DNA of 64,000 nt from Alkaliphilus oremlandii OhILAs (GTDB taxonomy: Bacteria; Bacillota; Clostridia; Peptostreptococcales; Natronincolaceae): contig NC_009922.1 in NCBI RefSeq assembly GCF_000018325.1, forward strand, positions 2,542,001 to 2,606,000. Reading direction: 5' to 3'. Below, piece after piece: positions 26,096-33,784 of the stretch (the first letter of the stretch is position 1; each line of letters starts with the position of its first letter). The notes beneath the pieces were generated by a model. The model was not told the origin of the DNA. It worked only from the letters and a program-made list of their open reading frames with translations, and searched no databases. A program made the translations under genes and the position numbers.

Positions 26096-27424
26096 TTAAT
26101 CCCTCCTTATTACAATAAAATCTTTTCCAGTCTCAGCTACAGTTCCTGAGATACTGGTATGGATGCTGGCACCTAAGCTGCCATCAGGAATCGCACCGAT
26201 CTGCTGACCTGCCTGCACGTGTTTTCCCACGGAAACCATAGGAACTGCTGGAGCTCCAACGTGCTGTCTCGTTGAAATCCATACGGCTTCAGGATTTATA
26301 CGGACTTCTGTCATAGGAGCCGGTCTATCAAAGCTATTGAGCCCCAATCTCGCTATGAGCCTCTTACTTGGGAGCATACGGTATTCCCTTGGCTTACGGG
26401 ATGTAAACTCCGATTTTGTCGGCTGATATCTCAAGTTTTGCGCCATTAATTTCTCTTTGAAATATGAATTTGCAAATTTAGGATACAGCCCTGCTGGACA
26501 AGCAAATAGCTCACATAGATTACATTGGCAGCAAAGCTGCGCTGTCTTTTGACCTTCAACATTATCTAAATTATAGTTCAATGCATTCATCATTTTGTGA
26601 GGCTGCATGTCATGTCCAAGTAAATAACGTGGACATAGGTCCGTACACATTCTGCACTGCTCACAAGCAGATTTGTTCACTCTTTTTGCCTGCTCTAAAG
26701 TAGTGGATTTTCTTTTAATTAAATTGTGCTCTTTCTTTAATATGACGAAACCCTTATTCTTTTTCGTAACGTAACCATCGAGACGATCCATCACAGGACC
26801 CATCATGGGACCTCCGTCAATCACTGCATAGTTCTCAAAATCTTCGATGCCACTGAGCTTTAGTACGTCTAAGATCGGTGTACCTACTGGAACTTTTACT
26901 GTTAGGGCCTTGGGTACATCCCCTGTAACTGTGATATATTTCTGTGTTACAGGCTGTCCATTCATGGCATTGTATATATTCAGTGCCGTTTCAGAGTTGA
27001 CGACCACACATCCAACATGGATCGGTATCCCTGCCTCTGGAACGACCCTCCCTGTAAGCTCGTATACTAACACCTGCTCATCTCCAGCAGGATAAATATC
27101 TGGCAATTCCTTTACCTCAACAAAACCTGCCACCTTCAGCTCCTGGATTCTATCCTTTAGTATAGAAATTACCTTTCCGTGCTTTTCCTTGATACCGATG
27201 ATGGCCTTTTCTGCACCAACAACTCTTCCTGCAGCTTCAAAGCCTTTGATCACTGCATCTGGAAATAATTCCATCAGCTGTTGGTCTACCCTCAATAAAG
27301 GTTCACACTCCGCTCCATTGAGCAGAATATATTCTGCCTTTCCTTGTAGCTTTACATGGGTAGGAAAACCTGCCCCTCCTGCACCGACAATTCCTGCATC
27401 TCTTACCATCTCAAGAAGATTCAT
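26096..27424 (-). CDS. PduS-like RnfC-type flavin/Fe-S oxidoreductase
   Basis: About 442 residues. The N-terminus holds the RnfC/Nqo1 flavin and NADH-binding region (VGAGGAGFPTHVKL; LNGAECEPLL; YPAGDEQVLVYELTG), followed by SLBB-like sequence. Two four-cysteine ferredoxin motifs are visible: CEQCRMCTDLCP and CCQCNLCELFACP. The C-terminal part is a barrel-sandwich-like domain (VSVGKHVQAGQQIGAIPDG). In Pdu systems this protein was linked to electron transfer across the shell with PduT, recycling NADH/NAD+. ATG at 27424 follows AGGAGG. Confidence 0.93.
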   Translation of the reverse strand: MNLLEMVRDAGIVGAGGAGFPTHVKLQGKAEYILLNGAECEPLLRVDQQLMELFPDAVIKGFEAAGRVVGAEKAIIGIKEKHGKVISILKDRIQELKVAGFVEVKELPDIYPAGDEQVLVYELTGRVVPEAGIPIHVGCVVVNSETALNIYNAMNGQPVTQKYITVTGDVPKALTVKVPVGTPILDVLKLSGIEDFENYAVIDGGPMMGPVMDRLDGYVTKKNKGFVILKKEHNLIKRKSTTLEQAKRVNKSACEQCRMCTDLCPRYLLGHDMQPHKMMNALNYNLDNVEGQKTAQLCCQCNLCELFACPAGLYPKFANSYFKEKLMAQNLRYQPTKSEFTSRKPREYRMLPSKRLIARLGLNSFDRPAPMTEVRINPEAVWISTRQHVGAPAVPMVSVGKHVQAGQQIGAIPDGSLGASIHTSISGTVAETGKDFIVIRRD

Positions 27425-27444
27425 GATTGCACCTCCTGAACTCA

Positions 27445-27705
27445 TTAAAAATTACAATCTTCATCAATAATTCCAATAACGGCTGCATCTACTGGAATAT
27501 CATCATTTCCTAGCATTTTACGCGCTGCGGATCCTGTGGTAATAATCACACGATCTCCGATGCCAGCACCAACGGTATCTGCAACGATGATGCGTTTTCC
27601 TGCATCGCTGCCGTCAATGATCTCTGCCATGACGAATTTAAATCCGCTGAGCCTGTCCGACTTTCTCGTTGCCCATATACTATCAACCAATCTTCCAGCG
27701 AACAT
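27445..27705 (-). CDS. eutN: EutN/CcmL-type pentameric vertex protein (BMC-P)
   Basis: 86 residues, the standard length of the EutN/CcmL family: MFAGRLVDSIWATRKSDRL, GKRIIVADTVGAGIGDRVIITTGSAAR and a C-terminal PVDAAVIGIID. Five subunits cap the vertices of the icosahedral shell; it is the only BMC-P gene in the locus. AAAGGAG precedes ATG 27705. Confidence 0.95.
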   Translation of the reverse strand: MFAGRLVDSIWATRKSDRLSGFKFVMAEIIDGSDAGKRIIVADTVGAGIGDRVIITTGSAARKMLGNDDIPVDAAVIGIIDEDCNF

Positions 27706-27745
27706 ATAGCTTTCTCCTTTTCTAAAGTGCCCTTAATATATCTTG

Positions 27746-28591
27746 CTAACCTCTACTTTCTTGTGTACAACTAAATGCGATACCTAGAGGCGTTACAAAC
27801 ATAGGATTTTTAGGTTTATGGGTAGCAATCCCTGTTCCCTTTTCTATGATATCTTCGATCCCACCGAGACAGCAGGTTCCTCCTACAAGGTAGATTTCCT
27901 TCACATCATGGTTTTGAATATGCCGATTGATAATGGAAGCAATCTTCTCCACCACTGGCTTTAGGACAGGCAATAATTCTTTATGATGCTTCGGATCTCT
28001 CTTATAGAGCTCTGCGTCTTTGAAAGGCATATGATAAGCACCGGCAACCACTAGAGAAAAATGAGTTCCTCCTGTTGCTTCATCGGCAACGTAAATCACC
28101 TTGCCATCCTTCAGTATGGAGATTCCCGTAGTCCCACCACCGATATCAACAACGGCGCCATTTTCGATCTTTAAAACATTATTTGCTGCCGTAGGTTCAT
28201 CTAACATATTGGTCAGCTCAAACCCTGCGGCTTCCACTACGTTTTTTACTGCTCCTGAATCGATCCCATCTGTTCCCGGCGGTATGGAAGCCGCTCCATA
28301 AACCAATTCTGTATTTAATTTTTCTTCCAGTTCCTCTTTCAGCTCTCTTACAATCTTTATTGCACCGATATAGTCCACAACCATACCGTCACGAACCACG
28401 TCTGCATATCGATAAGCCCCTGCAACAGGTCTATAATTTTCATCTAAAACTGCCAATACAACACATGCTGTACCTAGATCCACCCCAGTATAATAAACGG
28501 ATGATTTGCTTAAAATCGGCTGTTTTATCACATCTTCGAAGTCTCGGACAAGCTGATCACAATATTCATAATTTAACTCTCTTTTTGACAT
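27746..28591 (-). CDS. eutJ: EutJ-like actin/Hsp70-fold chaperone
   Basis: 281 residues with the actin/DnaK ATPase fold: phosphate-1 loop YYTGVDLGTACVVLAVLD, DEPTAANNVL, phosphate-2 AVVDIGGGTTGISIL and adenosine loop YLVGGTCCLGGI. EutJ is an accessory protein of microcompartment operons, thought to act as a chaperone for enzymes or shell assembly. ATG 28591 has GGAGG 6 nt upstream; the gene overlaps the preceding EutT-like gene by 19 nt, suggesting coupling. Confidence 0.93.
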   Translation of the reverse strand: MSKRELNYEYCDQLVRDFEDVIKQPILSKSSVYYTGVDLGTACVVLAVLDENYRPVAGAYRYADVVRDGMVVDYIGAIKIVRELKEELEEKLNTELVYGAASIPPGTDGIDSGAVKNVVEAAGFELTNMLDEPTAANNVLKIENGAVVDIGGGTTGISILKDGKVIYVADEATGGTHFSLVVAGAYHMPFKDAELYKRDPKHHKELLPVLKPVVEKIASIINRHIQNHDVKEIYLVGGTCCLGGIEDIIEKGTGIATHKPKNPMFVTPLGIAFSCTQESRG

Positions 28592-29262
28592 TTTGTACCT
28601 CCAACAATTGAACAAATCATTTGGGACAAGGTATTAATACTCTGATTAACCTTCCCGATAACCCCTCTAGAAAATTCCCCATCACTACCCTCAAATTCTT
28701 CCGAAACGTATGCCCCTAGTTCTCTCAGTGCACAGCGTAGTCTATGAAGGATAATGATGTTCCTGCCATTTTCTAATTGCATGTGAAATTCCGTAATCTC
28801 AAAGCAGTCATCGAATTCATTGCAAATATGATTCTCATCCATTCCTGTACATCCTTTATAGAGTGAATTGGGGATCGTATTTTCTTTTAGAACGTTTTTA
28901 ACCTGTGAAAATTCCTTGCCTAAATGGATCACATCCTGTGCTAAAAACACATCGCTCTTTAATATCTCTTCCGCTGTTAATAGAAATAAGGCTTCCATGG
29001 ATTTTACTTTTGCATAAAATTGCTTTTTATTTGCTTCTTTTTTTGGAGCATCTTGAACTTCTACTTCCGTCATCAATTCTTTCTTTTTTCTATCTGCTTT
29101 ATCTTTTCCATTGTTCAGAGGATATTCATTGATATGAACCCGTTGATCCATTAAAAACTGACGCCCACCCGGTGTAAGTTTTTCACCTGCTTTTATCTCA
29201 TAATTAGTAAAAGGTTCTTTTCTAAATATGCTTCGTAAGTCTTCTTCTGTTATAAACTTCAT
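28573..29262 (-). CDS. EutT-like cobalamin adenosyltransferase-related protein
   Basis: 229 residues. The opening (FITEEDLRSIF, then EIKAGEKLTPGGRQFLMDQRVHI) matches the N-terminal element of EutT/EutQ accessory proteins. Residues ~80-229 are helical (SMEALFLLTAEEILKSDVFL; LHRLRCALRELGAYVSEEF), resembling the EutT/PduO adenosyltransferase bundle. Cys/His residues cluster in GCTGMDENHICNEFDDC, possibly the EutT metal site. CutC needs no B12, so genuine adenosyltransferase activity would be unexpected; a repurposed structural or regulatory role is possible. It is between eutP and eutJ; GGGGG precedes ATG 29262. Confidence 0.75.
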   Translation of the reverse strand: MKFITEEDLRSIFRKEPFTNYEIKAGEKLTPGGRQFLMDQRVHINEYPLNNGKDKADRKKKELMTEVEVQDAPKKEANKKQFYAKVKSMEALFLLTAEEILKSDVFLAQDVIHLGKEFSQVKNVLKENTIPNSLYKGCTGMDENHICNEFDDCFEITEFHMQLENGRNIIILHRLRCALRELGAYVSEEFEGSDGEFSRGVIGKVNQSINTLSQMICSIVGGTKCQKES

Positions 29263-29274
29263 ACAAATCCCCCT

Positions 29275-29715
29275 TTACTCTGTTGAAAATAAATATTCTT
29301 TTAAGGCTTCCATACCGATCCCCTTTAGAGCACTGATTCGATAGTAAGGTTCCCCTACTCCTGTTGCTTTCAGTTCTTTTAAAGATAAGGCCTCATTTTC
29401 TAACATTAAATCCATCTTCGTTATGACACCGATGACAGGACATTGAAAAGACTTTGCAAAACCTGGCGAATAGACTTGATGCTGTTTCGATGAATCCACT
29501 AAGAGCAAAACATGGGATGCATCTTGGGATATGGAGATGATATGCTTATACATCCCTGCATTTTCAATATACGAGCTTGGAATATCAATGGTTTTTTTTC
29601 CATAAATCACATCCTGTGTCCTCCTCAAGGGACCCTCGTATTCATTGAGCCGATTTGCTAGTGTGGTTTTCCCACTTCTGCTGGGCCCTATGATCATAAT
29701 CCTTTTCTTTCTCAT
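29275..29715 (-). CDS. eutP: EutP/PduV-like small GTPase
   Basis: 146 residues with Walker A GPSRSGKTT (about residues 8-16), a switch region and the guanine motif TKMD (about 106-109). EutP/PduV proteins are Ras-like P-loop NTPases; PduV was linked to compartment positioning and EutP to acetate-kinase activity. The ATG overlaps the stop of the upstream EutS-like gene by 4 nt (ATGA) and has no good ribosome binding site of its own, so it is probably translationally coupled. Confidence 0.92.
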   Translation of the reverse strand: MRKKRIMIIGPSRSGKTTLANRLNEYEGPLRRTQDVIYGKKTIDIPSSYIENAGMYKHIISISQDASHVLLLVDSSKQHQVYSPGFAKSFQCPVIGVITKMDLMLENEALSLKELKATGVGEPYYRISALKGIGMEALKEYLFSTE

Positions 29716-30065
29716 GTTCTAGTGATGGGTGCAGTGGTAAAATTCAGCAGATCTCTCAATGTATTGTTTGCTGCACTCAGTGCCGTTTCCACGGACTGCA
29801 CATCCCCAGTAATGATTAAAGAACCTGTAAATCGATCTAAAAACCCAATCTCCACATCGGCCGCCTTCGTTACGATGTCTGCTGCAATAATGGCGGTTTC
29901 ATAGGGGGATAGTGTTAAAATTCCAATTGCTCCTTGATTGTCAATGCCTAACCGTTCATAGATATCTTCCATGGGAGAAGCAATCACATGAGCAATTGTA
30001 ACCTGCTTTCCAGGTACGGATTCCTGTATGACACGTTCTATCGGTTTGTCTCCATGCATTCCCAT
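29712..30065 (-). CDS. EutS/PduU-like circularly permuted BMC-H shell protein
   Basis: 117 residues. An N-terminal segment (ERVIQESVPGKQVTIAHVIASP) precedes the BMC core (GAIGILTLSPYETAIIAADIVTKAA; GSLIITGDVQSVETALSAA), the order that defines the permuted EutS/PduU class. These hexamers carry a small beta-barrel over the pore and may bend between facets. It overlaps eutP by 4 nt. GAGGGTGAGG precedes ATG 30065. Confidence 0.93.
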   Translation of the reverse strand: MGMHGDKPIERVIQESVPGKQVTIAHVIASPMEDIYERLGIDNQGAIGILTLSPYETAIIAADIVTKAADVEIGFLDRFTGSLIITGDVQSVETALSAANNTLRDLLNFTTAPITRT

Positions 30066-30089
30066 AAAAATTTCCTCACCCTCAGTTTT

Positions 30090-31040
30090 TTAATGTCTTA
30101 CGATGTTCACTGGGAAGTCGTACTGCTTAATCCAGCCTTCCACTCTTTCTAAGTCCTCTATGGTTAAAGATACTTCACCTTTCAATGGATATTCCATGTC
30201 CAGTTGATTGTACTTATTGACTCCTAATTTATGATAAGGCAGTAGATCAATTCCTTTGAAGTTCTTGTAATCCTTATAAGGCATTAAGAATTTCACTATT
30301 TTTTCGATATCTTCCTGACCATCATTTACGCCTTTTAAAAGTGGCATTCTAATCTGCACATTATATCGACGCTCTAACAATTCTTTTAAATTGTCTAGAA
30401 TTCTTTCATTGCGCACGCCAGTAAAGTGGTAATGTTTTTCTGAATCCATATGTTTTAAATCGAATAAAAATAAATCTGTAAACTGTGCAATTTGAAGTAT
30501 ATCCTCTAGCTTTGTATAGCCGCAGGTTTCAATTGCAGTATTGATGCCTTCATTTTTACATGTCATTAATAGATTGGTAGCAAATTCTGGCTGCATGGTA
30601 ACTTCTCCACCGCTTAGTGTAACGCCACCGCCGGACATCTCATAAAAAGCGGTGTCCTCTTCTATGATTTCTAAAAGCTCGGAGACTGTTTTTACCTGTC
30701 CTACAATGGATAAAGCAGATTCAATACAGATTTCTTCACATTTTCTACAGCCGATGCAATCAATCTCTCGATTGATTACATGCTTTCCTTCTTGATTGAT
30801 TGAATGAATTCCAACGGGACAAACAGGTACACAAGCACCGCAATCCGTACAAGAATTTCGCTTAAACATTACTTGATATTTTCTTTCTAGTCCTTCAGGG
30901 TTCGAGCACCATTTACAGCGTAGGGGGCACCCCTTAAAAAACACCATGGTTCTTATGCCAGGCCCATCGTACATATTGTATTTTTGTATATTGAATATCA
31001 CTGCTTTTCTCTCAATTACAGCTGCCTTTTTATTACTCAT
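30090..31040 (-). CDS. cutD: Choline TMA-lyase activating enzyme (radical SAM)
   Basis: 316 residues of the glycyl-radical-activase subfamily. The SAM cluster motif CPLRCKWCSNPEG (CxxxCxxC) is at about residues 34-46, followed by an inserted dicluster ferredoxin (CTDCGACVPVCP; CIGCRKCEEIC) at about 58-108, and GGGVTLSGGEVTMQPEF. It reductively cleaves SAM and abstracts hydrogen from the CutC glycine. It lies 146 nt downstream of cutC with a long stem-loop between. GGAGG precedes ATG 31040. Confidence 0.97.
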   Translation of the reverse strand: MSNKKAAVIERKAVIFNIQKYNMYDGPGIRTMVFFKGCPLRCKWCSNPEGLERKYQVMFKRNSCTDCGACVPVCPVGIHSINQEGKHVINREIDCIGCRKCEEICIESALSIVGQVKTVSELLEIIEEDTAFYEMSGGGVTLSGGEVTMQPEFATNLLMTCKNEGINTAIETCGYTKLEDILQIAQFTDLFLFDLKHMDSEKHYHFTGVRNERILDNLKELLERRYNVQIRMPLLKGVNDGQEDIEKIVKFLMPYKDYKNFKGIDLLPYHKLGVNKYNQLDMEYPLKGEVSLTIEDLERVEGWIKQYDFPVNIVRH

Positions 31041-31085
31041 ACTGTTTAATCCTCCGTTTTAGTTCCCTCATACTCATCTTGTTTA

Positions 31086-31122
31086 CTCTAGCCAGTACCC
31101 CTTTATAAGGTACCAGCTAGAG
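31086..31122 (-). other. Strong stem-loop in the cutC-cutD spacer
   Basis: CTCTAGC-GGTACC on the minus strand pairs with GGTAC-GGCTAGAG across a short loop. No T-run follows, so this looks like an mRNA stabiliser or processing site rather than a terminator. A perfect 14-bp palindrome, GAACCTATAGGTTC, lies at 31154-31167 in the same spacer. Confidence 0.6.
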
Positions 31123-31186
31123 ATTCAACTAAGACTTGGTTCCATAAGAGCCAGAACCTATAGGTTCATCTATGTCGATTGATTTA

Positions 31187-33730
31187 TTAAAAGTGTGTTA
31201 ACATTGTTCTACTGATGATTTCGTCTTGTACGTCTTTGCATAGCTCTACGAAGAATGCACTGTAGCCTGCAACACGAACGATTAGATCACGGTATTTCTC
31301 TGGATGCTTCTGTGCTTCAAGCAATGTGTTGTTATCTAAATAGTTGAACTGCATTTCACCGATACCGATGTTGTTTGCTGTACGAAGTAATGTGATGATA
31401 CCTTCTTCACCTTCTGGTGTATCCAGTAATCCTGCGATTAATTTGAAGTTGTGTACCATACCTAAGTTCATATTATCGCAAGCCATTTTAGAAACAGATT
31501 TAATGATGGCTGTAGGTCCTTTAAAGTCTGCACCCTGTGTTGGACTGATACCATCGGATAGCGGTGTCCAAGCACCACGTCCATTTGCAGTTGCACCAGT
31601 TAGCTGACCGAATGGTGTGTTGTTTGAAATGGATAATGTACCGTGACACATTATGGAATGTAGGGTTCTATATTTACGGTGCTCTTTCTCTGTAAAGTTT
31701 ACTAAATCCGCAGCGATTAGATCTACATAATCATCGTCGTTCCCGTATTTAGGAGCTTTTAAGCAATCACTTTTTACTTGGTCGTATCCAACGAAGTCTG
31801 CTTTTAATGCTTCATTTAATTGTTGTAATGTATATTTTTTATCATCGAATACTAACTTCTTAATGGCTGCCATAGAGTCAACATAGGTTGCCAGCCCACT
31901 CCAAACAACCCCTGGTCCGAAGTTATACATAGCACCACCTGCTGAAACGTCTTTACCGCTTTCCATACAACCTTCATACATGATCGACATTAAAGGCTTT
32001 GGTGCTAAATCTCTATGAACACGTTGAGAGATTACTGTAGCGATATTGCTTAATTTTGTAATATATTGAATCTGCTCTTTAACAGCCGCTTCAAATTGCT
32101 CATAAGTCTTGTATTGGTTGATGTCTCCCATATTCGGTGTCACTTGTTTACCGTACCATAGTGGCACACCGTTGTTTAAAACCAACTCAATAGCGATTGG
32201 CCATTGTGTATAGGCTGTAGAAGTCCATTGGTATAAACGACCAGATTTTTGTGGCTCTACGCATCCCATTAAGCAGTAGTCTCGAGCGTCTTCAATAGAA
32301 ACACCTTTCGCCAGCATCATCTTAATGTGAACATCGTCAAAGTGGCAAGCTGGGAATCCCATACCAGAACGAACAACGTCTACGATTTTCTTTAAGTATT
32401 TCTTTGGTGATTTACTGTGAATACGTGTTGCTAGAGATGGTTGGTAGATCTTAACGTGTCGAACTGCATCCATTAATAGGTATGTTAAGTCATTTGTTGC
32501 ATCTAATCCTTCACGTGTAACACCGCCAACACACATGTTTACGAATGGTTGGTATCCTGCGAAGAACTTAGAACCACCTTCACTTGTAACCCACATCATC
32601 TCTGACATTTTAATCAGCATAGCACCTGCTAATTCAAATGCTTCGAACTCAGTCATTCTGCCACTTTCAATATCAGCTTTGTAGAATGGATACATGTATT
32701 GGTCAACACGACCGATGGACATTCCTGTTTGGTTTTCTTCAACTACAAGTAAAGATTCGATTGTCCAAACTGCCTGAATTGCTTCCCAGAAAGTACTTGG
32801 CTTATTTGCTGGAACTCTTCTGTTGATTTCTGAAATTCTTTGAAGCTCTGCTTTACGCTTAGGGTTTGTTTCTTTTGCTGCCAAATCTGCTGCATGGTCT
32901 GCTAAACGTCTAGCGTAGATCATAACACCTTCAGTTGTTTCAATCACTGCTTTATAATAATAGATTTTCTCAATATCATCTGGATTGTCATAGCTTAGTT
33001 TTTCTAAATGCTCTTGTGCTTCTTTTTGGATATCGATCATCCCTTTTTTCATAAGGATTACGTCATATCCTGGGTTAGAGTCGCCTCCACCATTTAATGC
33101 GTGGTATGAACAGTCGGAAACGAAGGACTCTCCTGAGATTTCCCAAACACCTGCATCACGGTATTGATCTTCGCAATACTCATCTACAGACTTTCCTTTC
33201 CAGAATGGGAAAAGCTCTTCTCTCATATATCGCTTATCTTCTTCAGAGATATAGAATGGGTCTTGAGGACGGTTACCGATGGTATCGATTTCATCTTCCA
33301 TCCATCGCCATGCGATATCTGGTGAGAAAGCACCTGCACGTGGTTGTCCACAAGGAGCACCAACGATTAACTCGTCTTCTTGAATTAATAAAGGTGCAGT
33401 TTCACAGCAGTATCTAAAGCTCTTTGCTCTCAATAAAACCTTTGGCATACCAGGGTTCTCTTTTGCAATTTTAGTAATGGCACGAGCACGGTGGGTTGTG
33501 ATCGTTGGTTGCCACTTTAAATAAGTTTCTTTTAATCTGCTTAAACGCTCTGTGATTCCATTTGGAACACCAGTACCTTCTTCGCTTCTATATGCAGGGG
33601 CACAAGTTCCATCTTTTTTTGTAATTTCATTTGAAATTCCTTCAAAGATCTTCATTAAAGACATTCTTTCCTCTACAGAAAGGTTTTTAGTTGCTTCTGT
33701 AAGCTTATTTGAAAAATCACGAATATCCAA
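31187..33730 (-). CDS. cutC: Choline trimethylamine-lyase (glycyl radical enzyme)
   Basis: 847 residues from a TTG at 33730 (GGAGG 8 nt upstream), matching the known start MD..DFS.KL and length of CutC. The choline-lyase signature MGCVEPQKSGRLYQW holds the thiyl Cys (about 490) and the CutC-specific Glu (about 492); GGGDSNPGYD carries the substrate-binding Asp (about 217), and FFAGYQPFVN the aromatic pocket. The glycyl radical loop RVAGYSAFF puts the radical at about Gly822. It cleaves choline to trimethylamine and acetaldehyde inside the compartment. PFL and diol/glycerol dehydratases lack this GCVEP pocket. Upstream in-frame ATG (33736) and TTG (33745) are poorly spaced from the ribosome binding site. 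Confidence 0.98.
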   Translation of the reverse strand: MDIRDFSNKLTEATKNLSVEERMSLMKIFEGISNEITKKDGTCAPAYRSEEGTGVPNGITERLSRLKETYLKWQPTITTHRARAITKIAKENPGMPKVLLRAKSFRYCCETAPLLIQEDELIVGAPCGQPRAGAFSPDIAWRWMEDEIDTIGNRPQDPFYISEEDKRYMREELFPFWKGKSVDEYCEDQYRDAGVWEISGESFVSDCSYHALNGGGDSNPGYDVILMKKGMIDIQKEAQEHLEKLSYDNPDDIEKIYYYKAVIETTEGVMIYARRLADHAADLAAKETNPKRKAELQRISEINRRVPANKPSTFWEAIQAVWTIESLLVVEENQTGMSIGRVDQYMYPFYKADIESGRMTEFEAFELAGAMLIKMSEMMWVTSEGGSKFFAGYQPFVNMCVGGVTREGLDATNDLTYLLMDAVRHVKIYQPSLATRIHSKSPKKYLKKIVDVVRSGMGFPACHFDDVHIKMMLAKGVSIEDARDYCLMGCVEPQKSGRLYQWTSTAYTQWPIAIELVLNNGVPLWYGKQVTPNMGDINQYKTYEQFEAAVKEQIQYITKLSNIATVISQRVHRDLAPKPLMSIMYEGCMESGKDVSAGGAMYNFGPGVVWSGLATYVDSMAAIKKLVFDDKKYTLQQLNEALKADFVGYDQVKSDCLKAPKYGNDDDYVDLIAADLVNFTEKEHRKYRTLHSIMCHGTLSISNNTPFGQLTGATANGRGAWTPLSDGISPTQGADFKGPTAIIKSVSKMACDNMNLGMVHNFKLIAGLLDTPEGEEGIITLLRTANNIGIGEMQFNYLDNNTLLEAQKHPEKYRDLIVRVAGYSAFFVELCKDVQDEIISRTMLTHF

Positions 33731-33784
33731 AATCATTACCTCCAATTCCTTCTCATTATTTTTATTTTCTTATACAATTGCGAT

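Noticed and set aside
31187..33730. Pyruvate formate-lyase or glycerol/propanediol dehydratase
   Set aside because: The GCVEP active-site motif, overall similarity to known CutC and the compartment context specify choline TMA-lyase.
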